From NCBI GenBank assembly GCA_017640665.1, contig JAEPQE010000001.1, positions 1,443,262 through 1,507,261 on the forward strand: DNA of 64,000 nt, given 5' to 3'. Below the pieces are notes generated by a model. That model was not told the origin of the DNA. It made no database searches and worked only from the letters and a program-made list of their open reading frames with translations. The stretch comes from Balneolaceae bacterium. Lineage in GTDB: Bacteria > Bacteroidota > Rhodothermia > Balneolales > Balneolaceae. The translations under genes and the position numbers were made by a program. This document shows positions 52,776 through 61,070 of the stretch, in pieces (the first letter of the stretch is position 1; each line of letters starts with the position of its first letter).

Positions 52776-55421
52776 CTATTCATCCTTCAAACTATCAACT
52801 GGATTAGACCAGGCTACTTTTACGGTTTGATAACTCACTGTTATAATTGCCAACAACATCACCACTATTCCGGCTATGATGTAACTGTTCATTTCGTTAT
52901 TGATTCGATAGGCATAATTTTGCAACCATTCTTCAGCAAGGAAATAAGTAACAGGTGCAGCGATCAAAAAAGAGATTCCGATTATTATGAGTACTTCTTT
53001 GTTGAAGACCAAAAGAAGATCACTCATTGTGGCTCCCAGAATTTTACGGATTCCCATTTCTTTGCTTCGTTTTTCTGCATTAAAAGTAGCCAAGCCAAAT
53101 AGCCCCAGGCAGGCGATAACAATAGCAATGATGGAAAAGGCAAAGAATACTTTTCGTTGACGAGTATCGCTCTCGTAAAGTTGAGCGAATTGCTCATTCA
53201 CGAAACGGTACTCAATTGGATAGAGCGGAGAGAAATTGTTCCAGATCTCAGTAATCTGAGGTAGTAACCCGGAAATATTTTCCGTGCTTATCTTAAGAAC
53301 TATATTTCTATAATCCCGGGTCATTGAAACCACTAAAGGATCTATTTGGTGATGCAGCGAGGCAAAGTGAAAGTCTTCGACTACTCCAATTACTGTTCGG
53401 GGAACTTCATCCCGGTAGGCGTTCCCTATTTGCTTACCTACAGCTTCAGAGATAGTCCACCCAAGAAATTCAACTGCTCTTTCATTGATGATAATGGCTG
53501 AAGCAGAGTCTGTAGAGTAGGCTTTATCAAAGTCGCGTCCCACTACCATTTCCAAATCAAAAACCTCTGAAAAACTATCATCGATGAATAATGTATTCAT
53601 CGTTAAAGGGTTTTCATAGCTTTCTACATTAAATGAATATGTATCAAAAAAACCTCCTGGTGAGCCCGACATAACGCTTGCTTCTTCCACGCCTGGAATT
53701 CCCTTTAGTTGCTCAAGCATTTGAGGGAGATTGTTTCGAGCTGTAGAATTGTTAACTGATATATCCAGTAGTTGATCAGGTTGAAAACCCAACGATTTAT
53801 CGGAGATGTAATCCAGCTGCTTATTAACAATCGAAACTCCAATAATTAGCAAGCTCGATATCGCGAACTGAAAGATAATCAGTCCTTTGCGTGTTACTAG
53901 CTGGGAAGTGCCAAAGCTGATTTTTTCTTTCAACGCCTTTATTGGTTTAAACGAAGAAAGAAAGATAGCGGGGTATACTCCAGCCAAAAACCCGGTAAGT
54001 AGTAAAATCGAGATCGTCATTAGTATGATCTCAGTCGAGAACAGGTTAATTGAAATTGAAGTGCCAATCATCTGTTCAAATGGAGGAAGGAAAAAGTACA
54101 CGAGAATAAAAGAGATAAATCCAGCAAAAAAGGCCATTAGAAAAGCTTCTGACATAAACTGAGCAAACAGAATTAGTCGTTGTGCTCCTAATGTTTTTCT
54201 GACGCCAACCTCCTTGGCACGGCTAACAGAGCGGGCAGTTGCAAGGTTTATGAAATTAACGCCAGCCACCACGATGATCAGGATGGCAATGATTCCGAAA
54301 ATATAGATTACTTTTTTATCACCATGTTCAACCTGCCAATCGAATGCCAGAAAATTGGAGAAGTAGACCTCATCAAGGGGCATCAGGTTTAGGTCAATAC
54401 GACGATTCATTTCGGCCATATTATCGCCGAAGTATTTATCCATAAAAGCGGGTAATTGAGGCTCAATATCGGCAAGCTCTACACCTTCACTTAGCAAAGC
54501 GTATGTATGTACCTGATTCCAGCCCCACTGATTGTAAAAATTGTAATCACTAAAGGTGATAATGCTCACTGCAAGATCAAAATTAACATGACTTTTAGCA
54601 CCTTCAGGGACTTCAAAAACCCCTGTTACTTCAAAACTGTCTTCGCCATCAATTATGATATTTTTCCCAATAGGATTCTCAGTACCAAAGTATTTTTGGG
54701 CAGTTTCTTTTGATAATACTACCGTATAAGGTTCAACCAGTGCTGTTTCCGGATTGCCCGCAATAAACGGATATGTGAATACCTGGAAGAAATTTTTATC
54801 AGCCATATATAAGCGCGACTCCATAAAGTTCTGGTCGTCAATGCTGACTACTCCATCTCCGGGTCCAAGCGTAGCAGCCATTTCAATCATATCTGGAAAT
54901 TCCGCTTCCAATCCGGCTCTAAAGGGGTTTGAAGTAATTCCGACAAGCTCAGTGCCTTCTGGTCTTTCCATCATGCGGTGCACTTTATATATGCGATCAC
55001 CTTTCTCATGAAAGGTGTCGTAGCTCAATTCATTTTGGATAAAAAGGTAGATAAAAAGAGCGCTGGTGATCCCAATCACTAGTCCCAGAATGTTTAAAGA
55101 GGTATAAAGCTTATTTCTGAGTAGGTTTCTTCTGGATATTTTGATGAAGTTGTTGAGTATACCTAGGTTGATACCTGAGGAGTTGTCCAGATATGGTTTT
55201 GTAGTTGAGGTTTTGTAGAACTCAGTAGCTACTTTTTTAACGTCTCCTATTTCTGATGATGCGTTTTGGAAAGCTTCATTTTCTGATGCCCCCGACTCAA
55301 TCAATTCATCTATGCGATCTCTAAGATGAGATTCTAGTTCTTCAATATCACCGTCTTCGTATTCCCGGTTTTTGCGAAGGCTTTGTTTCCAGTTTTTGAT
55401 TTTTTTTTCTAAATCGAACAT
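52776..55421 (-). CDS. FtsX-like ABC transporter permease with cytoplasmic prefix (second of three)
   Basis: 881 residues from the ATG at 55421, which matches the MFDLEK start of the paralogues; a GTG three codons upstream is less likely. Same order as its neighbours: prefix (IKNWKQSLRKNREYEDGDIE), MacB-PCD, FtsX core 1 (LATARSVSRAKEVGVRKTLG), second MacB-PCD, and core 2 (NAEKRSKEMGIRKILGATMS). It lies between its paralogues with a 1-bp gap after the first permease (the ATG follows the TAA closely), so the set is co-transcribed. The extracytoplasmic domains differ from both siblings, so each may handle a different ligand. Confidence 0.88.
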   Translation of the reverse strand: MFDLEKKIKNWKQSLRKNREYEDGDIEELESHLRDRIDELIESGASENEAFQNASSEIGDVKKVATEFYKTSTTKPYLDNSSGINLGILNNFIKISRRNLLRNKLYTSLNILGLVIGITSALFIYLFIQNELSYDTFHEKGDRIYKVHRMMERPEGTELVGITSNPFRAGLEAEFPDMIEMAATLGPGDGVVSIDDQNFMESRLYMADKNFFQVFTYPFIAGNPETALVEPYTVVLSKETAQKYFGTENPIGKNIIIDGEDSFEVTGVFEVPEGAKSHVNFDLAVSIITFSDYNFYNQWGWNQVHTYALLSEGVELADIEPQLPAFMDKYFGDNMAEMNRRIDLNLMPLDEVYFSNFLAFDWQVEHGDKKVIYIFGIIAILIIVVAGVNFINLATARSVSRAKEVGVRKTLGAQRLILFAQFMSEAFLMAFFAGFISFILVYFFLPPFEQMIGTSISINLFSTEIILMTISILLLTGFLAGVYPAIFLSSFKPIKALKEKISFGTSQLVTRKGLIIFQFAISSLLIIGVSIVNKQLDYISDKSLGFQPDQLLDISVNNSTARNNLPQMLEQLKGIPGVEEASVMSGSPGGFFDTYSFNVESYENPLTMNTLFIDDSFSEVFDLEMVVGRDFDKAYSTDSASAIIINERAVEFLGWTISEAVGKQIGNAYRDEVPRTVIGVVEDFHFASLHHQIDPLVVSMTRDYRNIVLKISTENISGLLPQITEIWNNFSPLYPIEYRFVNEQFAQLYESDTRQRKVFFAFSIIAIVIACLGLFGLATFNAEKRSKEMGIRKILGATMSDLLLVFNKEVLIIIGISFLIAAPVTYFLAEEWLQNYAYRINNEMNSYIIAGIVVMLLAIITVSYQTVKVAWSNPVDSLKDE

Positions 55422-55422
55422 G

Positions 55423-58023
55423 TTATTCACTTTTTAAACTTTTAACGGGATTCATTTGAGCTGCACGTATTGCTTTTCCACTTACAGTGGCAAGGGCGAG
55501 GAAAAGCGCAAGTATTCCGGTAGTAGGAAATATCCACCAGTTTATATCTGTTTTGTAGGCGTAATTTTTAAGCCATTCATTCATAAAAAACCAGGCTGTT
55601 GGCGTTGCTATAAGAAACCCGATGCCAACTAATTTCAGAAGGTCAATGCTTACAATACTTACAATTTGAGGGGTAGAAGCTCCCAGTACTTTCCTGATTC
55701 CAATTTCCTTAGTTCGCTTAGCCACAGTAAAAGATGCGAGACCAAATAAACCTAATATGCCAATGAATATGGCCAAACCTGCAAATGAGCCGAAAACTCT
55801 TACAAGTTTATCCTCTGCTTCATATTGGTTTTGTAAGTCATCGGCAAGGAAAGAGTAATCAAGAGGGATGGAAGAAAACTGCTCCCATTTTTCCTGAACA
55901 TTGGTGATTACCTGAGGAAGGTTGGTTTCAGGATTTACTTTGAGAGTAACATATCTTTGTTGTCTGCGTGGACCAAATAATGCGAGGGAGTAAACTTCAG
56001 AATGTAATGATCTATAGTTGAAATCTTTTAGAACTCCTATAATTTGATATTCATTAGAACCTCGTAGTAATTTATGTTGTATTGCTTCTTCAGGAGTCCA
56101 ACCAAAATCCTTGGCCGCAGCTTCGTTTATAACAACCGCAAACGAATCACTCTCAAAGCTTTCTGAGAAAACTCGGCCCGCAAGAACTTCTAGCTCAAGT
56201 GTCTCTATATAATTAAAATTGATGAACGAATAATCCATGTTATGCGCTTCTGAGTTAGGAGAATCAGGTTGCCACATTGAATTAATAAAGAAAGAGCCAG
56301 GCACAGAAAACCCTGAGCTCACGCTTTCAACTCCTGAGATTTGTTTAATCTCATTCATAAAGATATTCAGGTCATTGCCCAAAAAATTAGCTTCTTTTAC
56401 AAGCAAAATATTGTCTGGATTAAACCCCAAACTGGTACTCTTCATATGCTGAATCTGGTTATAAATGATTGCTGTGCCAGCTAGTAGCGCGATAGAAATA
56501 GTAAATTGAAATACAATCAGACCTTTGCGTAAGAAACTATTTTCTTCAGATTTGAACGCACTTTTTAAGACTCTTGAAGGTTGAAAATGACTCAGGATCA
56601 GAGCCGGATAGCCTCCGGATAATAAACCTGTTAATAAAGTAACCAGGATGATTAACACAATGTTTTCTAGGGAAACAAAATCAGAGATTGCTATAGAGGT
56701 TCCTGCAATATTATTAAGAAAGGGAAGCGCGGTATAACTAATTAATAGTGCAAATAAGGCAGCAATTAAAGCAATTAAAGCAGACTCACCTAGAAACTGA
56801 AAGGCAATTTGAGTGCGGCTTCCTCCAATCGTTTTTCGCAAACCTACCTCTCTTGCCCTTTCCATAGATCTGGCTGTGGCAAGATTCATGTAATTAATAG
56901 AGGCCAATATCAGAATGAAGATGGCTAAACCCGTGAACAAATAGAGATATTGAATATTCCCAACAGACTCTATCTCCACAGAAACTCCCTGACCCAGATG
57001 TATATCACTTATGGGTTGAAGGTGGGGAATGAATAAATCTCCCTCCAGTCCAGTGTTAGACCCTATTTGACTGGCAATCAAATTTTTAAGCTCTTCTGTT
57101 ATACTATCAATTTGCTGATCAGGATGTAGCAATAAGTAAGTCTGATAATTATTTTGACCCCAACTTGTTCTGGAAATATTTAAAGACGCAATAAAATCAA
57201 AGTATATATGTGAATTAGAGCGAGGGGTAGCAAGCACACCTGTGACTTCCATTTCTGTATTTCCTATCGAAAGAGTTTTTCCGATGGGATCTTCATCTCC
57301 AAAATATTTTGAAGCTGAGTTTTCAGTTATCAAAATAGTATTTGGTTGGTCTAAGTTTGGTGTTCCTTTGAGAACTTCAAAAGAGAAAATGTCAAAAAAT
57401 CCTTCTTCAGCAAGCAGAAAATCAGGTTCTACAAATTCATGTACACCAAAAGCAACCACAGGGCTTATAACTTGTACACGCACAGCTTTTTGAACCCCGG
57501 GAAGGTTTTCAGATGCCGCTACAGCCAATGAAGAAGGGGTGTAGGAAATAGTTCCTTTTAAATCAGGTAAATCAAATTCGCGAAGTACCCGATAGCTTCG
57601 GTCCGAATTTTCATGGAACTTATCATAAGAGCTTTCATATTGCACATACATTGCAATTAATAAACAAGCCGCTAATCCAACAGAGAGTCCAAGAACATTG
57701 ATAATGGAGTAGCTTTTTTTCAGGGTAAAGTTACGCCAGGCTATTTTAACGTAATTGGGCAGGAGAGCCATGACACCGGAAGATTGTTCCCAATGGATTT
57801 TTTTTGCTCGTGTTTTGTGGAGTTCAGAAGCAACGGAATCGATATTGCCAATCTCTTCTGAAGCTGTTTCAAAGGCATTTTTTTCGGATATTTCTGCATT
57901 TATTAAGTCATCCATTCGATCCCTTAAATGAGATTCCAGCTCTTCGATATCTCCGTCTTCATACCCTCTGTTTTTGCGAAGACTTCGTTTCCATTCTTTA
58001 ATTGCTTTTTCTAAATCGAACAT
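55423..58023 (-). CDS. FtsX-like ABC transporter permease with cytoplasmic prefix (first of three)
   Basis: 866 residues: prefix MFDLEKAIKEWKRSLRKNRG then YEDGDIEELESHLRDRMDDL, MacB-PCD domain, FtsX core 1 (LATARSMERAREVGLRKTIG), second MacB-PCD, and FtsX core 2 (TVAKRTKEIGIRKVLGASTP). It begins 11 bp downstream of the PadR gene, the first structural gene of the operon. By family knowledge, prefix domains of the DUF1700/HAAS type accompany PadR regulators, so the prefix may contact or sequester the regulator. That role is inferred, not shown here. Confidence 0.88.
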   Translation of the reverse strand: MFDLEKAIKEWKRSLRKNRGYEDGDIEELESHLRDRMDDLINAEISEKNAFETASEEIGNIDSVASELHKTRAKKIHWEQSSGVMALLPNYVKIAWRNFTLKKSYSIINVLGLSVGLAACLLIAMYVQYESSYDKFHENSDRSYRVLREFDLPDLKGTISYTPSSLAVAASENLPGVQKAVRVQVISPVVAFGVHEFVEPDFLLAEEGFFDIFSFEVLKGTPNLDQPNTILITENSASKYFGDEDPIGKTLSIGNTEMEVTGVLATPRSNSHIYFDFIASLNISRTSWGQNNYQTYLLLHPDQQIDSITEELKNLIASQIGSNTGLEGDLFIPHLQPISDIHLGQGVSVEIESVGNIQYLYLFTGLAIFILILASINYMNLATARSMERAREVGLRKTIGGSRTQIAFQFLGESALIALIAALFALLISYTALPFLNNIAGTSIAISDFVSLENIVLIILVTLLTGLLSGGYPALILSHFQPSRVLKSAFKSEENSFLRKGLIVFQFTISIALLAGTAIIYNQIQHMKSTSLGFNPDNILLVKEANFLGNDLNIFMNEIKQISGVESVSSGFSVPGSFFINSMWQPDSPNSEAHNMDYSFINFNYIETLELEVLAGRVFSESFESDSFAVVINEAAAKDFGWTPEEAIQHKLLRGSNEYQIIGVLKDFNYRSLHSEVYSLALFGPRRQQRYVTLKVNPETNLPQVITNVQEKWEQFSSIPLDYSFLADDLQNQYEAEDKLVRVFGSFAGLAIFIGILGLFGLASFTVAKRTKEIGIRKVLGASTPQIVSIVSIDLLKLVGIGFLIATPTAWFFMNEWLKNYAYKTDINWWIFPTTGILALFLALATVSGKAIRAAQMNPVKSLKSE

Positions 58024-58034
58024 AATACTTACCT

Positions 58035-58379
58035 CTAGTCAGTAGCCCATTGCGGAGTTGGACCCCATATTTTAGCGAATACTTCATGGATGCTTAACCA
58101 CTGCTCCTTCGCTGTTTGAAGTTCTTCTAAACCAATTTCCGTAATGGAATAATATTTCCTTCTTCTCCCTTCATTAGAAACCACCCATTTAGATTGTATG
58201 CATCCATCTTTCTGGAGCTTGTGCAGGACCGGGTAGAGCATTCCGTCCGACCACTCGAGCGTGCCGCCGGAAAGGTGTTTCACATCCTGAATGATTTGAT
58301 AGCCGTAGCTTTCGCCTCGTTTAAGGATTGTTAAAATAAGTGGGCGTGTTGACGCCGCCATAAGTTCTTTTGATAGCAT
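58035..58379 (-). CDS. PadR family transcriptional regulator
   Basis: 114 residues with a winged-helix DNA-binding fold of the short (PadR-s1/LmrR-like) class: MLSKELMAASTRPLILTILK, GESYGYQIIQDVKHLSGGTL, EWSDGMLYPVLHKLQKDGCI, EGRRRKYYSITEIGLEELQT. The C-terminal helix (AKEQWLSIHEVFAKIWG) forms the dimer arm. It heads the permease operon, with its stop 11 bp before the first permease. Its own promoter region carries a palindrome overlapping the -10 box, so autorepression is likely. Whether it senses a small molecule or a membrane signal passed by the permease prefixes is unknown. Confidence 0.93.
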   Translation of the reverse strand: MLSKELMAASTRPLILTILKRGESYGYQIIQDVKHLSGGTLEWSDGMLYPVLHKLQKDGCIQSKWVVSNEGRRRKYYSITEIGLEELQTAKEQWLSIHEVFAKIWGPTPQWATD

Positions 58380-58395
58380 AATGTATACCTTGAGG

Positions 58396-58435
58396 TTCTA
58401 TGCATGAGAATACATAGAAGTTCAATGTAAGTCAA
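58396..58435 (-). promoter_or_regulatory. Likely padR promoter with overlapping palindromic operator
   Basis: On the minus strand, TTGACT (58430-58435), a 17-bp spacer and TATTCT (58407-58412) form a sigma70-like promoter ~28 bp upstream of the PadR start. The palindrome TTCTATG-N10-CATAGAA (58396-58402 and 58413-58419) lies across the -10 box. It contains ATGC-N8-ACAT, one mismatch from the ATGT-N8-ACAT operator of PadR-type proteins. Occupancy would block polymerase, giving autoregulation of the whole permease operon. Confidence 0.6.
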
Positions 58436-58553
58436 CACGAAAGAATTTTGGAATGGTTACAACACTTACTGTGAGCGATAGCGACGCTTTCTCAAGTTCG
58501 GGATACTAAAATACTGAGATCAATTCTCTCAAATTTCTGGGATAGTAGATATC

Positions 58554-59312
58554 TTAAATATACTTTTCCGCCCAGGTTCCGAGCACTTTGCCAACGAACT
58601 CGCTATCGGTTTTTTCATGAAGCAGATGGTCAGCGGTGTCTAGTGAGATAAAGCTTTTTGGATGCTTGGCAGCAACAAAAATTTTCTGGGCGTTATCAAT
58701 ACCAACCGTATTATCGATAGGAGAGTGGAAGATGATGAGCGCACGATCCAGATTTTTGATATAGTCTTTCATTCTAACTTCTTCCAGATCATCAACAAAC
58801 TGCTTTTTAATGGTGAAGGGTCGACCCGCAAGTTTGACTTCCGCTTCTCCTTTCTCTTCAATCTCATCCAGGCTCATTTCGAAGTTTTGTTTAACATGCT
58901 CTGGTTCAGCAGGAGCAGCAATAGTGGCAACCGCTTTAACGGATTCCATTTGATTAGCGGCCTGGAGTACTGCCGCCCCACCCAATGAGTGCCCAATTAG
59001 AATGGAAGGTCCTTCATACTTCTCTGAGAGAAATCTACATGCAGCAACAAGGTCGTCGATATTGGAGGAGAAATTAGTATTGGCGAAATCTCCGGCGCTT
59101 TCTCCTAATCCTGTAAAATCAAAGCGTAGTGTTGCAATTCCAACTTCAGCAAGCTGGCGCGTTATGTTACCAACAGCCCTCAAATCTTTGGAGCAGGTAA
59201 AACAATGTGCAAAGAGTGCGTAGGCTTTGATGTTTTCTTCTTCAGGAAGATCCAGTTTGGCAGCTAAGGTTTCTCCAAGTGCTCCGGTAAACTCGACTTT
59301 TTTTGAAGGCAT
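58554..59312 (-). CDS. Alpha/beta hydrolase, stand-alone
   Basis: 252 residues. Nucleophile elbow GHSLGGAAVLQAANQM (Ser109), oxyanion region AHCFTCSKDLRAVGNITRQL, GLGESAGDFANTNF, and acid/histidine near FHSPIDNTVGIDNA and LDTADHLLHEK (His). The AHCFTCSKDL opening is typical of hydrolases that in other bacteria are fused to an OsmC peroxide-stress domain; here no OsmC part follows. Esterase or thioesterase activity is plausible. It is read alone, upstream of and in the same direction as padR, 174 bp apart. Confidence 0.85.
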   Translation of the reverse strand: MPSKKVEFTGALGETLAAKLDLPEEENIKAYALFAHCFTCSKDLRAVGNITRQLAEVGIATLRFDFTGLGESAGDFANTNFSSNIDDLVAACRFLSEKYEGPSILIGHSLGGAAVLQAANQMESVKAVATIAAPAEPEHVKQNFEMSLDEIEEKGEAEVKLAGRPFTIKKQFVDDLEEVRMKDYIKNLDRALIIFHSPIDNTVGIDNAQKIFVAAKHPKSFISLDTADHLLHEKTDSEFVGKVLGTWAEKYI

Positions 59313-59406
59313 GTTGTTGGTATAATTGGTTAATCGTTAATCGCTTCTGTATCATAAAGCTATACATTTTTTATGCTTTTGTGATTCCGTTGCAAACACA
59401 ATAATC

Positions 59407-59820
59407 ATGAATCCATTTCATCTTGCTTTTCCGGTTAAAGACCTTGAAGAAACGCTCACTTTTTATACTGAAATCCTTGGTTGTACTACGGGTCGGACTT
59501 CCGATCACTGGATTGATTTTAATATGTGGGGGCATCAGGTGGTTGCACATCTTAGCCCGGATGAAGCCAGGGAATCTTCAAAAAATGCAGTAGATGGGCA
59601 CGGAGTTCCCGTTCGGCATTTCGGGGTAATTCTGGAAATAGATGAATGGGAAATACTTGCCGAAAAAGTAAAGTCTGCTGGAATTCAGTTTGTGATAGAA
59701 CCCTATATCCGTTTTAAAGGCGAGTCCGGCGAACAAGCCACCATGTTCTTCCTCGACCCAAGTGGAAATGCTCTCGAATTCAAAGCCTTTGGGGATAAAA
59801 ATCAGATTTTTGCTAAGTAA
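59407..59820 (+). CDS. VOC family (glyoxalase/bleomycin-resistance fold) protein
   Basis: 137 residues, one vicinal-oxygen-chelate domain: [60 protein letters not shown], and [17 protein letters not shown]. The paired beta-alpha-beta-beta-beta units and the metal ligand candidates (His at FHLAF, His at VRHFG, Glu at ALEFK) agree with a metal-dependent member. Many family proteins are glyoxalases or resistance proteins; the reaction is not predictable. It stands alone and is divergent from the hydrolase. Confidence 0.82.
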   Translation: MNPFHLAFPVKDLEETLTFYTEILGCTTGRTSDHWIDFNMWGHQVVAHLSPDEARESSKNAVDGHGVPVRHFGVILEIDEWEILAEKVKSAGIQFVIEPYIRFKGESGEQATMFFLDPSGNALEFKAFGDKNQIFAK

Positions 59821-59951
59821 GCCGCTTCGCGGAATTATAAATGAAAAATTATGAATTTTGAGATGGGGAGAAGTAGCTTGAAATTTATTAAGCACTTTGC
59901 GATTTCAAATAGTTTCAACTTGTCTCTTTTCAAAAGGACATAACCAATCTC

Positions 59952-60004
59952 ACCTTTAGGGGAGTACGCCGAAGGCGGGAGGGGTGTTGGTGTGGCAACT
60001 AATT
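59952..60004 (+). repeat. DUF559-unit leader repeat, copy 1
   Basis: ACCTTTAGGGGAGTACGCCG followed by AAGGCGGGAGGGGTGTTGGT, closely similar to 60574-60626. It is located ~150 bp before the first DUF559 gene. Confidence 0.65.
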
Positions 60005-60059
60005 TATGAATCGAATGACACCCTCTGTCTTCATTCGCTTTCGCTCATGACTCCACCTT

Positions 60060-60076
60060 ACTGAATCAAGTTCAGT
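60060..60076. repeat. REP-like palindrome, ACTGAA-TCAAG-TTCAGT
   Basis: 6-bp arms ACTGAA and TTCAGT, loop TCAAG, same core as the palindrome at 60537-60557. The 337-bp gap 59821-60157 before the DUF559 gene also has a small CCGCTTCGCGG hairpin at 59822. Confidence 0.6.
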
Positions 60077-60157
60077 ACAGGCTTCTCAAGAGAGGACTTT
60101 TTGAGGCATTAATAAAATTCTTTTGTAAGGAATAGAGTTTTGTTTGGTCTAACAGGT

Positions 60158-60535
60158 ATGGCTAGAAATGAAATCATACCGTATAACCCCAGACTTAGAA
60201 AGTTTGCAAAGGAACTCAGGCAGAATTCTACATTAGGTGAAATTCTACTTTGGAAAGAAATCAGCAGAAGAAAGTTAGAAGTTCAGTTTCATCGGCAGGT
60301 TCCAGTTCATGAGTATATCATCGATTTCTATTGTCATGAATTGAAGCTAGCCATCGAGGTAGATGGGGGTTCGCATGATAACCCAATCCAAAAAGAGAAA
60401 GATTTGATTCAGGATTATAACCTTGAGCAGCTTGGAATTACTGTCATCAGAATCAGCGATTGGGATGTAAAGAGGAATATGAGCTCGGTGGTTAGTTTCA
60501 TTGAACGCAGAGTTAAAACAAAGTTAGAATCATAA
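60158..60535 (+). CDS. DUF559 endonuclease-like protein (intact copy)
   Basis: 125 residues from the ATG at 60158 (MARNEIIPYNPRLRKFAKEL). A TTG at 60140 is less likely. DUF559 pattern: NSTLGEILLWKEISRRKL, VQFHRQVPVHEYIIDFYCHE, LKLAIEVDGGSHDNPIQKEK, LEQLGITVIRISDWDVKRN. The PD-(D/E)XK-like core has Asp in IIDFY and Glu/Asp in AIEVDGGSH, as in Vsr-related nucleases. These genes are recurrent with intergenic repeats in Bacteroidota. Function in vivo is not established. The preceding leader carries the repeat noted at 59952. Confidence 0.85.
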   Translation: MARNEIIPYNPRLRKFAKELRQNSTLGEILLWKEISRRKLEVQFHRQVPVHEYIIDFYCHELKLAIEVDGGSHDNPIQKEKDLIQDYNLEQLGITVIRISDWDVKRNMSSVVSFIERRVKTKLES

Positions 60536-60536
60536 G

Positions 60537-60557
60537 ATCCTGAATCAAGTTCAGGAT
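60537..60557. repeat. REP-like palindrome directly after the first DUF559 gene
   Basis: ATCCTGAA TCAAG TTCAGGAT: perfect 8-bp arms, 5-nt loop, then GACGAAC. It starts 2 bp beyond the stop codon and may serve as terminator. Confidence 0.7.
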
Positions 60558-60573
60558 GACGAACAAATAGTCC

Positions 60574-60626
60574 TCCCTTTAGGGAAGTATACCGAAGGGA
60601 CGGAGGGTGTTAGTGTTCGGTAACTA
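60574..60626 (+). repeat. DUF559-unit leader repeat, copy 2
   Basis: TCCCTTTAGGGAAGTATACC followed by GAAGGGACGGAGGGTGTTAG; aligns along its length with copy 1. It sits ~75 bp before the second DUF559 gene. Confidence 0.65.
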
Positions 60627-60701
60627 ACTTCATGCCAAGCCAATCTCAAACTATTAAATAATTCTCATGTAAGGAATTCTACTTTCGCTACTCTTATAGA
60701 T

Positions 60702-61070
60702 ATGTCAGAGACAAAACACATATTAAAGAGTACAGAAAAGAAGAGGAATTCCATGTTAGGAGAGATATTACTTTGGAAAGCATTGAGTGGAGGGAAGCTG
60801 GGAACAAACTTTCAGCGAAAAGTTTCTATTCAGGATTTTATAATCGGTTTTTATAGCGAAGAGCTTAAAATGGCAATAGAAGTCGATAAAAACTCAGAGT
60901 ATGATCCCGTTCAAAAAGAAATAGATCAGCTTCGGGATAATCGATTACATGAGTTAGGAATAACTGTACTTAGGATTGAAGATCAGGAAATAAAACGAAG
61001 TCTTAATTCAGTACTTCGTTTTCTGGAACACAAAATTCAGTATGTCCAGCAAGGGAATAAAGTAGCTTAG
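60702..61070 (+). CDS. DUF559-like protein, probably inactive copy
   Basis: 122 residues, related to the copy at 60158: SMLGEILLWKALSGGKL, TNFQRKVSIQDFIIGFYSEE, LKMAIEVDKNSEYDPVQKEI, LHELGITVLRIEDQEIKRSL. The core Asp of IIDFY is Gly here (IIGFY), and AIEVDGGSH has become AIEVDKNSE, so the predicted nuclease site is lost. The frame is open and the start sits in the same relative place after the leader repeat. It may be a decaying paralogue or have a regulatory use. It overlaps the convergent ABC-F stop by 4 bp. Confidence 0.75.
   Translation: MSETKHILKSTEKKRNSMLGEILLWKALSGGKLGTNFQRKVSIQDFIIGFYSEELKMAIEVDKNSEYDPVQKEIDQLRDNRLHELGITVLRIEDQEIKRSLNSVLRFLEHKIQYVQQGNKVA

Noticed and set aside
60537-60557. 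ATCCTGAA-TCAAG-TTCAGGAT read as an attachment site
   Set aside because: The same core recurs elsewhere in the window in intergenic DNA, which suits a dispersed repeat rather than a unique att site.
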